From: Hydrogenoanaerobacterium sp032017025 | Lineage (GTDB): Bacteria > Bacillota > Clostridia > Oscillospirales > Ruminococcaceae | DNA length: 64,000 nt | Reading direction: 5' to 3' | Assembly (NCBI RefSeq): GCF_032017025.1 | Contig: NZ_DALZQO010000006.1 | Location: 62,001-126,000, forward strand | Shown here: one piece after another, positions 1 to 7,925 of the stretch | Numbering within the stretch: the first letter of the stretch is position 1 | Layout: each line of letters starts with the position of its first letter | Translations under genes and position numbers: made by a program | Notes under the pieces: model-generated | Seen by the model: the letters and a program-made list of their open reading frames with translations, nothing else | What the model was told of the DNA's origin: nothing | Databases searched by the model: none

Positions 1-232
1 AATTGCTGTTGCAGAGGCTAAAAAACTGGGTATTCCCGTTGTTGCTATCGTTGATACCAACTGTGATCCCGATGAAGTGGATTACGTTATCCCCGGTAAC
101 GACGATGCTATCCGCGCTGTTAAACTGATTGCTCAGACCATGTCCGACGCTATCATTGAAGGCAGACAGGGCAGCACAGCTGTAGCGGACGAAACCGCTG
201 AAGCGAAAATTGCAGAAACCGACGCTGAATAA
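1..232 (+). CDS. rpsB: 30S ribosomal protein S2, C-terminal part
   Basis: This is the 3' end of the gene; the start lies outside the window. The 76 visible residues (frame starting at base 2) include KLGIPVVAIVDTNCDP and VDYVIPGNDDAIRAVKL, the typical C-terminal half of ribosomal protein S2, and end in an acidic, alanine-rich tail. S2 is a late-assembling protein of the 30S subunit. The gene is followed 100 bases later by tsf, the usual bacterial rpsB-tsf pair, with a hairpin between them. Confidence 0.97.
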   Translation, partial: IAVAEAKKLGIPVVAIVDTNCDPDEVDYVIPGNDDAIRAVKLIAQTMSDAIIEGRQGSTAVADETAEAKIAETDAE

Positions 233-251
233 TTTCGCATAAAACAACCCA

Positions 252-284
252 AAATGCCCGTGCCAGCCGCTCGGGCATTTTTAA
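252..284 (+). terminator. rpsB-tsf intergenic hairpin (attenuator)
   Basis: A perfect 9-bp stem (AAATGCCCG 252-260 with CGGGCATTT 272-280) has an 11-base loop and is followed by only a short T-rich stretch. The weak U tract suggests partial termination that lowers tsf relative to rpsB rather than full termination. The attenuation role is inferred. Confidence 0.6.
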
Positions 285-332
285 GGTAATTGCATAAATA
301 ATAATAGTAGTAAAATACAGGAGGAATATAAT

Positions 333-1259
333 ATGGCTTTTACAGCAAAAGACGTACAGTCGCTTCGTGAGAGAACCGGCTGTGGAATGATGGATTGTAA
401 AAAAACATTGACAGAGGCAAACGGCGACATAGAAAAAGCTATTGAGCTTCTCCGTGAAAAAGGTCTTGCCGCGGCAGCAAAAAAAGCTAGCCGTATTGCA
501 GCAGAGGGCGTTGTTCTTGCTTATGTCGATGAGGCTAAAAAAGTTGGCGTTGTTCTTGAAGTAAACGCTGAGACCGACTTCGTTGCTAAAAATGACAAAT
601 TTATTGCATTCGTTGAGAACTGCGCTAAAACCGTTGCAGAGCAGAATCCTGCTGATGTAGAAGCACTGCTTGCATGCAAGGCATCTGGTATGGATACCAC
701 CGTTGAGGAAGAGCTCAGAGAAAAAATTCTTACCATTGGTGAGAACATGAAGATTCGCCGTTTCACAAGATTCGAGGGCGAGCTGGTTACCTACGTACAC
801 GGCGGCGGCAGAATTGGCGTTATGGTTGAGTTTGATACCGATGCTGCTACAGGTGCAAAACCCGAGTTTAAAGAGATGGCAAAAGACGTTGCAATGCAGA
901 TTGCCGCCATTATGCCCTCTTACCTTGACGAGCAGGCTGTTCCTGCTGATGTTGTTGCAAAAGAAAAAGAGATCATGATGGTTCAGATCCAGAATGATGA
1001 AAAAACCAAGAACAAACCTGCCCAAGTTATCGAGAAGATGATTGAGGGAAAAATCAAGAAGTATTACAAAGAGAACTGCCTTGTTGAACAGGCATTCATC
1101 AAAAACGGTGATATTTCTGTTGGCCAGTTTGTTGCCGATACTGCAAAAGCACTCGGTGGTTCTATTGCAATCAAATCCTTCGTACGCTTTGAAAAAGGCG
1201 AGGGTCTTGAGAAGAGAGAAGACAACTTCGCTGATGAAGTTGCCAGCATGATGAAATAG
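333..1259 (+). CDS. tsf: Translation elongation factor Ts
   Basis: EF-Ts is the guanine-nucleotide exchange factor that recycles EF-Tu-GDP to EF-Tu-GTP. The 308-residue protein has the N-terminal UBA-like domain (residues 1-45, LRERTGCGMMDCKKTL) and the EF-Tu-contacting TDFVAKN signature at residues 81-87, followed by two dimerisation subdomains. The length is normal for the full-length form. A strong AGGAGG at 319-324 supports the ATG at 333. It is co-transcribed with rpsB through an attenuating hairpin and is closed by a strong terminator at 1281-1313. Confidence 0.98.
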   Translation: MAFTAKDVQSLRERTGCGMMDCKKTLTEANGDIEKAIELLREKGLAAAAKKASRIAAEGVVLAYVDEAKKVGVVLEVNAETDFVAKNDKFIAFVENCAKTVAEQNPADVEALLACKASGMDTTVEEELREKILTIGENMKIRRFTRFEGELVTYVHGGGRIGVMVEFDTDAATGAKPEFKEMAKDVAMQIAAIMPSYLDEQAVPADVVAKEKEIMMVQIQNDEKTKNKPAQVIEKMIEGKIKKYYKENCLVEQAFIKNGDISVGQFVADTAKALGGSIAIKSFVRFEKGEGLEKREDNFADEVASMMK

Positions 1260-1280
1260 TTCTCACATTGTATTAAAACG

Positions 1281-1313
1281 CAGGGCGCAGAGAGATTTGC
1301 GCCCTGTTTTTTT
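1281..1313 (+). terminator. Intrinsic terminator of rpsB-tsf
   Basis: A perfect GC-rich 9-bp stem (CAGGGCGCA 1281-1289 with TGCGCCCTG 1298-1306) and an 8-base loop are followed directly by seven Ts. It ends the rpsB-tsf transcript. Confidence 0.92.
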
Positions 1314-1434
1314 GCGGGTGATGTCTCGAGTTTTTTCTCCAGAGGCAGGTTATTCGTGCAAGGGGTTACTTTGTTGTAATGGTTTTCTCTGCTTCGGGTA
1401 AACTACATTTGCTTGTTAAATTTACCGGTAACTC

Positions 1435-1463
1435 TTTACATCAAGGTATGGTTATTGTAAAAT
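1435..1463 (+). promoter_or_regulatory. Predicted sigma-A promoter for pyrH
   Basis: TTTACA at 1435-1440 and TAAAAT at 1458-1463 are separated by 17 bp, about 75 bases upstream of the pyrH ATG. It follows the tsf terminator, so pyrH and the downstream operon probably start here. I see nothing else in the 225 bases between that terminator and pyrH. Confidence 0.6.
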
Positions 1464-1538
1464 ATAAAGAGATGTGTTTATTTAAGTTATGGATTAAAAA
1501 TGCGCAGTCGTAACAAACTAAATTGGAGGATACTACCA

Positions 1539-2243
1539 ATGGCTATTAAATACAAAAGGGTATTGCTAAAACTTAGCGGTGAGGCCCTGGCAGGAGATAA
1601 AAAGAGCGGACTGGATTTTGACACAGTACTGAAAATTTGTGCCAGCATCAAGGATGCATGGGACTTAGGCGCAGAAATCGGTATTGTCGTGGGCGGCGGA
1701 AACTTCTGGCGCGGTCGTTCCAGCGGGCAGATGGACAGAACCAGAGCCGACCACATGGGCATGCTCGCAACCGTCATCAATTCGCTCGCGCTGGCAGATG
1801 CACTGGAGCAGCTGGGTGTTGATGTACGTGTACAGACAGCCATTACCATGCAGGCGATTGCCGAGCCTTATGTCAGGGGTAGGGCGCTGCGTCATCTCGA
1901 AAAACGCAGAGTTATTATCTTCGGTTGTGGTACCGGTAACCCCTATTTCTCCACCGATACGGCCTCTTCTCTGCGTGCTGCCGAGATCGATGCCGATATC
2001 ATCATGAAAGCCACCAAGGTAGACGGTGTATACGACAGCGACCCGATGAAAAATGCGAATGCAAAGAAATATGACAACCTTACCTTTGCAGAGATACTCA
2101 CGCAGGAGCTCGGAGTAATGGATAGCACAGCAGCCTCCATGTGCCGCGACAACCGCATGCCCATTCTTGTATTCAGCGTTGATGACCCGCACAATATTGT
2201 TCGCGCAATTCAAGGCGAAAAGATCGGAACTCTTGTAGAATAG
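1539..2243 (+). CDS. pyrH: UMP kinase (uridylate kinase)
   Basis: UMP kinase phosphorylates UMP to UDP with ATP in pyrimidine nucleotide synthesis. The 234-aa protein belongs to the amino-acid-kinase fold: KLSGEAL at residues 9-15, a glycine-rich VVGGGNFWRG phosphate-binding segment, and the GNPYFSTDTA UMP-site motif near residue 140. I chose the ATG at 1539 because GGAGGA at 1525-1530 lies just upstream; an upstream in-frame ATG at 1500 has no ribosome-binding site. Adjacency to frr is the standard bacterial order. Confidence 0.97.
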   Translation: MAIKYKRVLLKLSGEALAGDKKSGLDFDTVLKICASIKDAWDLGAEIGIVVGGGNFWRGRSSGQMDRTRADHMGMLATVINSLALADALEQLGVDVRVQTAITMQAIAEPYVRGRALRHLEKRRVIIFGCGTGNPYFSTDTASSLRAAEIDADIIMKATKVDGVYDSDPMKNANAKKYDNLTFAEILTQELGVMDSTAASMCRDNRMPILVFSVDDPHNIVRAIQGEKIGTLVE

Positions 2244-2309
2244 ACGGCGATAGACGGCGGCAGATGCTGCTGAGAATACAAAAATAATTTTATACACGGA
2301 GGTATCACT

Positions 2310-2864
2310 ATGAAAGCTCATCTACAGCCATACGACGAAAAAATGACCAAAACACTGGATTCTTTGAATTACAATTTTGCAGGAATCCGCGCAGGCAGGG
2401 CAACCGCCGCAATTCTTGATAAGGTGACGGTGGACTATTACGGTGTGCCAACATCGATTAACTCCATGGCGGCGGTTTCTGTTCCCGAACCCAGAATGCT
2501 TATGATTCAGCCCTGGGATAAATCAACGCTGAAGCCCATTGAAAAAGCAATCATGGCTTCTGATATCGGAATCAACCCCAACAACGACGGCTCTGCGATT
2601 CGTTTGGTATTTCCTCCGCTCACTGAGGAGCGCAGAAAAGAGCTCAGCAAAAAAGTTGGCAAATATGGCGAGGAGGCCAAGATTGCCATCCGTTCTATTC
2701 GCCGCGATGCAAATGAGAAGTTTAAAGCGATGAAAAAATCCTCTGAAATAAGCGAGGACGATCTGAAAACCTATGAAGACGATCTTCAGAAGCTGACCGA
2801 TAAATACGTCAAAGACATTGATAAGATGTGTGAGGCGAAAGAAAAAGAGATTATGGAGATATAA
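2310..2864 (+). CDS. frr: Ribosome recycling factor
   Basis: RRF splits the post-termination ribosome together with EF-G. The 184-residue protein is full length. It shows the N-terminal helix (YDEKMTKTLDSLNYNFAGIR), the RAGRATAAILDKV segment and the C-terminal long helices of the three-helix bundle. A GGAGG lies about 8 bases before the ATG. It is in line with pyrH (66-base gap) and uppS. Confidence 0.98.
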   Translation: MKAHLQPYDEKMTKTLDSLNYNFAGIRAGRATAAILDKVTVDYYGVPTSINSMAAVSVPEPRMLMIQPWDKSTLKPIEKAIMASDIGINPNNDGSAIRLVFPPLTEERRKELSKKVGKYGEEAKIAIRSIRRDANEKFKAMKKSSEISEDDLKTYEDDLQKLTDKYVKDIDKMCEAKEKEIMEI

Positions 2865-2915
2865 TCATATCTTTTTTCACGGGAACATAAAAATGAAAGA
2901 GGGGCAAACCAGCTG

Positions 2916-3638
2916 TTGAAGAAGGAATTTTTACAACCTGAATATCTGCCTCATCACATCGGTATTATTATGGATGGCAACGGTAGATGGGCGAAGAAGC
3001 GCGGTTTGCCTCGCAGTGCAGGGCATAAAAAAGGGGCAAATGTGTTTGGCGAAATTGCCCGCTACTGCCGCGACATAGGCATACGCTACCTTACGGTATA
3101 CGCTTTCTCTACTGAAAACTGGAAGCGCCCCGAGGGCGAGGTTCGCGAGCTTATGAGTTTACTCAAGCAGTACCTGCGTGATACCAAAAAATATAAGGAC
3201 GAAAACATCCGGCTTCGCTTTTTGGGCGACCGCACCGCGTTGGATGATGAACTGCGCGCCCTGATGCTTGAGGCAGAACAGGGAAGCCGCAACAACACGG
3301 CGCTCACCGTTTGCATGGCGATCAACTACGGCGGCAGGGATGAAATTCGGCTTGCGGTGCAGCAAATTGCGCGCAAAGTGCAAAGCGGCTCTCTTGCAGT
3401 CGATGCGATTGATGAAGCTTGTATTGCAAAACACCTTTACACTGCTGAAATTCCCGATCCGGATGTAATTATCAGACCGAGTGGAGAAAAACGCAGTTCC
3501 AATTTTCTTGCTTGGCAGTCCGCTTATTCCGAATATGTGTTTATGGATATCCTGTGGCCTGACTTTACCACGGATGATTTGGACATGGCACTTTTGGAAT
3601 ATTCCAAACGCAGCAGAAGATTTGGAGGTGTCTGTTAG
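2916..3638 (+). CDS. uppS: Undecaprenyl diphosphate synthase (isoprenyl transferase)
   Basis: This cis-prenyltransferase condenses eight IPP units onto FPP to make the C55 lipid carrier for peptidoglycan synthesis. The 240-aa protein contains IIMDGNGRWAKKRGL, with the catalytic aspartate at residue 20, then TVYAFSTENWKRP and the C-terminal IIRPSGEKRSSNFL signature. The start is TTG at 2916, preceded by a GAGGGG site. The nearby ATG at 2893 is in a different frame. The stop is one base before the cdsA start, indicating translational coupling. Confidence 0.97.
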   Translation: MKKEFLQPEYLPHHIGIIMDGNGRWAKKRGLPRSAGHKKGANVFGEIARYCRDIGIRYLTVYAFSTENWKRPEGEVRELMSLLKQYLRDTKKYKDENIRLRFLGDRTALDDELRALMLEAEQGSRNNTALTVCMAINYGGRDEIRLAVQQIARKVQSGSLAVDAIDEACIAKHLYTAEIPDPDVIIRPSGEKRSSNFLAWQSAYSEYVFMDILWPDFTTDDLDMALLEYSKRSRRFGGVC

Positions 3639-3639
3639 C

Positions 3640-4485
3640 ATGAAACAGCGAATTATTTCTGCACTGCTCGGCCTTTGTGTACTCGGCTTTGTGCTGGCAT
3701 TTTACGAAACAGCAGTATTCAATATTGCTGTCACACTACTGATTGTAATGGCAATGTATGAGCTGTTCAAGGCGGCAAAGCTAACTCAGTATAAACCGCT
3801 TTTTGCACTGTGCCTTGTGTTTTCGGTACTGGTGCCCTTGATGCAAACCAAGCATCTCTCAAATCAGCTGGCGCTTATCTGCGGTGCTTATGCATTTTTA
3901 TTGTTTTGTGCGCTGATTCGCTACCACGATACATTGCATATTGAACAGCTCAGCCTGGCATTTTTCTTTGGGTTAATGATACCGTTCTCTTTTTCCACGC
4001 TGCTGTTCATGCACGACCGCTATGTGATGCCGGTGAGCATGCTGTATCTTTTAATCACACTGGGCGGCGCATGGCTTACCGATACAGGTGCGTATTTTGT
4101 AGGCTGTAAATTTGGCAAGCATAAAATGGCGCCTACTATCAGCCCTAAAAAGACAATTGAGGGTGCTATCGGTGGTATTCTATGTAATCTTATCTGCTAC
4201 TATGTGCTTACTATGCTGTACATAACAGTTGCAGATCTTGTGTTTGGCATTACAATTCAGGTAAACTACCTGGCACTTGGCTGCCTTGCACCGCTTGCAT
4301 CGCTTGCGGGTATTCTGGGCGATCTTTCTGCATCGGTTATCAAGCGCCAGTGCGGCATCAAAGATTTCGGCTCGATTATGCCGGGGCATGGCGGCGTTAT
4401 GGACCGTTTTGACAGTGTGCTCTTTGTGGCTCCCACAGTGTTTATGTATATTCAGTATGTTGATCTGTTTAAAATTGTACGATAA
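3640..4485 (+). CDS. cdsA: Phosphatidate cytidylyltransferase (CDP-diglyceride synthase)
   Basis: This integral membrane enzyme makes CDP-diacylglycerol from phosphatidate and CTP, the precursor of all phospholipids. The 281-aa protein is mostly hydrophobic with several membrane segments. It ends in the family signature GDLSASVIKRQCGIKDFG followed by PGHGGVMDRFDS, which carries the metal- and substrate-binding residues. GGAGG at 3624-3628 selects the ATG at 3640, although the open frame extends upstream inside uppS. Confidence 0.97.
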   Translation: MKQRIISALLGLCVLGFVLAFYETAVFNIAVTLLIVMAMYELFKAAKLTQYKPLFALCLVFSVLVPLMQTKHLSNQLALICGAYAFLLFCALIRYHDTLHIEQLSLAFFFGLMIPFSFSTLLFMHDRYVMPVSMLYLLITLGGAWLTDTGAYFVGCKFGKHKMAPTISPKKTIEGAIGGILCNLICYYVLTMLYITVADLVFGITIQVNYLALGCLAPLASLAGILGDLSASVIKRQCGIKDFGSIMPGHGGVMDRFDSVLFVAPTVFMYIQYVDLFKIVR

Positions 4486-4498
4486 ATAAAAGGAACAA

Positions 4499-4589
4499 AA
4501 AAATTGTGCCAGGCAGGGCAGCGGGCGGCGGCAATGGGCTTTAACAAGCTCTGTTGCTTCGTGCAGCGGCAACGCGTGGCGCGATTTTT
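4499..4589. repeat. Palindromic repeat element, copy 1 (cdsA-dxr gap)
   Basis: The ends form a 13-bp inverted repeat with two G-T pairs (4499-4511 with 4577-4589). The inside also folds: GGGCT 4536-4540 pairs with AGCTC around a 6-base loop, and flanking GCAAT/GTTGC arms extend it. The left end AAATTGTGCCAGGC (4501-4514) matches 13 of 14 bases of the left end of a second palindrome at 43396-43438. The right arm runs into seven Ts, so in the + direction it could also attenuate transcription into dxr. I infer a dispersed palindromic repeat family of unknown function. Confidence 0.6.
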
Positions 4590-4604
4590 TTAAAGGTGAC
4601 GCTT

Positions 4605-5753
4605 TTGAAAAAGATTACGATATTAGGTTCAACAGGCTCCATTGGCGTGCAGAGCCTTGCGGTGTGTAAAAATCTCGGTTATGAGATTGTAGCGCTTTCC
4701 GCCAACAGCTCAATCGATCAGTTTGAAGCGCAGGTGAGGGAATTCAGCCCACAATATGCCGTTATAGCGGATGAGTTCGCTTATAAGAAGTTTGCCGATC
4801 GCATCTCCGACCTGCCGGTGAAGGTGCTGTGCGGCGTTGAGGGCTTATGCGAAATCGCCGCGCTGTCGCAAAACGATCTTGTGCTTAACGCCATTGTGGG
4901 CATTGCAGGGCTGCGCCCGACCATTGCTGCGTTGCAAGCAGGGCATGACGTTGCGCTTGCAAATAAAGAAAGCTTAGTGGCCGGCGGTAAACTGGTAACG
5001 GAATTGGCGCAGAAAAATCAGGTGCGTATATTACCAGTGGACAGCGAGCACTCTGCAATTTTTCAGTGTCTAAACGGATTTGAGGGGCGTTGTAAACCAA
5101 AAAAACTGATTCTTACCGCATCAGGCGGTCCGTTTTTTGGCAAAAAACGCGATGAACTGCAAAATGTAGCCCTTACCGATGCTTTAAATCATCCGAATTG
5201 GAGCATGGGTGCAAAAATAACCATTGATTCCGCCACATTGATGAATAAAGGCCTAGAGGTAATGGAGGCGGTTTGGCTGTTCGGTATGCACCCGCAAGAT
5301 ATTGAAATTGTGATACAGCGTGAAAGCATTGTGCACTCTGCTGTGGAGTTTTCCGACAATTCGGTCATTGCGCAGCTTGGCGTACCCGATATGAAAATTC
5401 CCATTCAGTACGCACTTACCTATCCGGAGCGTCATCCTTGTGAAGTGCCTCGTTTGTCTCTTAAAGAGATTGCGACGCTTACGTTTTACGAGCCGGATAC
5501 CGAAACCTTTGAGTGCCTCTCTGCCTGCATCGAGGCAATTACGCGCGGCGGATTGTATCCCGCGGTGGTAAACGGAGCAAACGAGCAGGCGGTAAAGTTG
5601 TTCCTCGCCGGTAAGATTTCATTTTTGCAGATTGGTGAGCTAGTGCACCGTTCACTGAATGAAATCGACTGCTCCATGGAACAATATGATTTGGACGATG
5701 TGTTCCGCGCAGACCGTGCTGCGCGTGACTTTATATTACGGGAGGTAATGTAG
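4605..5753 (+). CDS. dxr: 1-deoxy-D-xylulose 5-phosphate reductoisomerase
   Basis: DXR converts DXP to MEP with NADPH, the first committed step of the MEP isoprenoid pathway; ispG lies downstream. The 382-aa protein starts with the nucleotide-binding loop ITILGSTGSIG. It has ANKESLV near residue 125 and DSEHSAIFQ near residue 147 (metal and substrate ligands), and a conserved C-terminal helical domain. The TTG at 4605 is preceded by AAAGGTG at a good distance. The open frame upstream (from 4554) runs through the repeat and has no ribosome-binding site. Confidence 0.96.
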   Translation: MKKITILGSTGSIGVQSLAVCKNLGYEIVALSANSSIDQFEAQVREFSPQYAVIADEFAYKKFADRISDLPVKVLCGVEGLCEIAALSQNDLVLNAIVGIAGLRPTIAALQAGHDVALANKESLVAGGKLVTELAQKNQVRILPVDSEHSAIFQCLNGFEGRCKPKKLILTASGGPFFGKKRDELQNVALTDALNHPNWSMGAKITIDSATLMNKGLEVMEAVWLFGMHPQDIEIVIQRESIVHSAVEFSDNSVIAQLGVPDMKIPIQYALTYPERHPCEVPRLSLKEIATLTFYEPDTETFECLSACIEAITRGGLYPAVVNGANEQAVKLFLAGKISFLQIGELVHRSLNEIDCSMEQYDLDDVFRADRAARDFILREVM

Positions 5754-5776
5754 CCCCATTCGCAAATTAAAATGGA

Positions 5777-6823
5777 TTGGTTGTGAAGCAAGTGAATACT
5801 GTCGGTACAATTTTGCTGGCGATTCTGATTTTTGGTGCGTTTGTTTTTGTTCATGAGCTTGGGCATTTTCTGTCTGCTAAGGCTTTTCATATGAAGGTAA
5901 ATGATTTTTCATTAGGCTTTGGACCTGCACTCTTTAAATTTACCAAAGGTGAAACCACCTATGCAGTTCGAGCTTTTCCTCTGGGTGGCTATGTAGCGCT
6001 TGATGGCGAGGATGAAGAGAGCGATGACGAACGCTCATTCCATAAACAAAAATTATGGAAGCGTTTTATTGTTATGGCGGCAGGCGGGTTTATGAACCTG
6101 TTGCTTGGTTTTATTGTTGTACTCGTTGTGCTGAATATGCAGCAAACACTTGGCAGCACCACCATCTCAAATTTTCAACAACAGCCTGTCAGCAACTCTG
6201 TGCTGCAGGTGGGCGATAAAATTATGAAAATCAACGGTTCACGCGTTCATATCGACAACGATATTGTGTTTGGATTGGTGCGCGATGAAGATGCTCTGGT
6301 TAACATGCAGGTAAAACGCGGTGACGAGCTGCTCAACCTGCAAGTGCCATTCCAAATGACCAAAAACCCCGACGGCACCAACGCAGTTTACATCGATTTC
6401 ACCGTCTACCCACTGGAGAAGACCTTTGTGAATGTGGCGTATAACGGTATCTTTTACACCGGTTCGATTGCAAAGATGGTGTGGGTGAGTTTAGTTGACC
6501 TGCTCTCGGGTAAGTTCTCGGTCAATCAGCTTTCTGGGCCGGTTGGTGTTACAGCAGTAATCAGTCAGGCCTCCTCAATGGGTCTGCGTCCGCTGCTCTT
6601 GTTGGTTGCGTTTATCACCATCAACCTTGGTGTATTCAACCTTTTGCCGCTGCCTGCACTCGACGGTGGCAAGATACTGTTTATCTGCATTGAGGCAATT
6701 TTTCGCAAGCCGGTTCCACCAAAATACGAAAACTACGTGCATACAGCAGGCCTAATCCTATTACTTGGCCTAATGCTGTTTGTAACGTTCAACGACATTA
6801 CACGCTTGTTTTTCAATAAATAA
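5777..6823 (+). CDS. rseP: Site-2 membrane metalloprotease, RseP/RasP family
   Basis: This zinc protease cleaves anti-sigma factors, signal-peptide remnants and division proteins within the membrane. The protein (up to 348 aa) has the HELGH zinc motif at residues 26-30 in the first membrane helix and a central PDZ domain (about residues 115-200). Two more membrane helices follow, including the third zinc ligand in LPALDGG near residue 295. The start is uncertain: TTG 5777, GTG 5783 and GTG 5792 are all possible, and none has a convincing ribosome-binding site. Its place between dxr and ispG is typical for Clostridia. Confidence 0.94.
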   Translation: MVVKQVNTVGTILLAILIFGAFVFVHELGHFLSAKAFHMKVNDFSLGFGPALFKFTKGETTYAVRAFPLGGYVALDGEDEESDDERSFHKQKLWKRFIVMAAGGFMNLLLGFIVVLVVLNMQQTLGSTTISNFQQQPVSNSVLQVGDKIMKINGSRVHIDNDIVFGLVRDEDALVNMQVKRGDELLNLQVPFQMTKNPDGTNAVYIDFTVYPLEKTFVNVAYNGIFYTGSIAKMVWVSLVDLLSGKFSVNQLSGPVGVTAVISQASSMGLRPLLLLVAFITINLGVFNLLPLPALDGGKILFICIEAIFRKPVPPKYENYVHTAGLILLLGLMLFVTFNDITRLFFNK

Positions 6824-6852
6824 AAGCGCAGCACTGCACGCAGGAGGTAAAA

Positions 6853-7905
6853 ATGCTTCACACAATTCCATCCAGACAGGTCAATATCGGGGGCGTCACC
6901 ATTGGCGGCGGCGCCCCCATCGCCATTCAGTCGATGCTAAGCGTACCTGCTGCAGATATTGCAGGCAACATAGCTCAGGCGATAGCGCTTGAGCAGGCGG
7001 GGTGCCAGATATTGCGCGTCGCCATTCCAAATCACAATGCCGTTGCGCTCATCCCCGCCATTAAAGAAAATATTTCGATTCCGCTCGTTGCCGATATCCA
7101 CTTTGATTATCGTCTAGCTTTGGAATCGGTTGCGGCCGGTATTGATAAAATACGCATCAACCCGGGCAACATCGGTGACGACAGCCGCGTTAAGCAGGTG
7201 GTAGATGCATGCAGGGCAAAGAACATCCCCATTCGCATTGGGGTAAACAGTGGCTCGGTAGAGAAAGAGATTCTTGCCAAGCACGGCTCTCCCACGGTGG
7301 AAGCACTGCTGGAAAGCGCACAGTACCATATTGGGCTACTGCAAAAATACGATTTTGACGACATCGTTGTATCGATTAAAGCAAGCGATGTACCGAAAAT
7401 GATCGCTGTCTATCGCGCTATGGCACAGCGTTATGCTTATCCCTTGCATCTAGGTGTCACCGAGGCGGGAACCGAACGCATGGGGCTTATCAAATCTGCC
7501 ATCGGCATCGGCTCTCTTTTATGCGACGGCATTGGCGATACCATACGGGTTTCACTCACAGCTGATCCGGTAAAGGAAATTACTGCTGCACAGGATATAT
7601 TGCGCAGCCTTGGGCTGTACCGCAAAGGGGTGAGGTTTATCTCATGCCCCACTTGTGGGCGTACCAGCATCGATCTAATCGGGTTGGCAAACCGTGTAGA
7701 GCAGGCTCTTGCAGGCTGCGATAAAGACATTTCCGTGGCGATCATGGGTTGTATCGTTAACGGGCCAGGTGAAGCGCGCGAAGCAGATATTGGCATTGCG
7801 GGCGGTGTAGGCGAGGGCTTGCTGTTTAAAAAAGGCAAGGCACTGCGTAAAATTCCCGAAGCACAGATTGTGGACGAGCTTCTTCGTGAAATAGAAAAAA
7901 TGTAG
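6853..7905 (+). CDS. ispG: 4-hydroxy-3-methylbut-2-enyl diphosphate synthase
   Basis: IspG (GcpE) reduces MEcPP to HMBPP with a [4Fe-4S] cluster in the MEP pathway. The 350-aa protein has an N-terminal TIM barrel (ADIHFDYRLAL, RINPGNIG) and a C-terminal reductase domain. That domain carries the cluster cysteines in ISCPTCGRTSIDL and IMGCIVNGPGEA. An AGGAGG site precedes the ATG. It is co-oriented with dxr and rseP and followed 20 bases later by polC. Confidence 0.98.
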   Translation: MLHTIPSRQVNIGGVTIGGGAPIAIQSMLSVPAADIAGNIAQAIALEQAGCQILRVAIPNHNAVALIPAIKENISIPLVADIHFDYRLALESVAAGIDKIRINPGNIGDDSRVKQVVDACRAKNIPIRIGVNSGSVEKEILAKHGSPTVEALLESAQYHIGLLQKYDFDDIVVSIKASDVPKMIAVYRAMAQRYAYPLHLGVTEAGTERMGLIKSAIGIGSLLCDGIGDTIRVSLTADPVKEITAAQDILRSLGLYRKGVRFISCPTCGRTSIDLIGLANRVEQALAGCDKDISVAIMGCIVNGPGEAREADIGIAGGVGEGLLFKKGKALRKIPEAQIVDELLREIEKM

Positions 7906-7925
7906 AAATTTTGGTAGGTGAGTAG

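Noticed and set aside
153..1025. A 290-codon minus-strand frame opposite tsf
   Set aside because: It is a cysteine-rich shadow of the tsf coding frame with no start signals; many similar antisense frames across the window were dropped for the same reason.
3481..3639. Longer CdsA starting inside uppS
   Set aside because: The extra residues are uppS read in another frame; GGAGG at 3624 selects ATG 3640.
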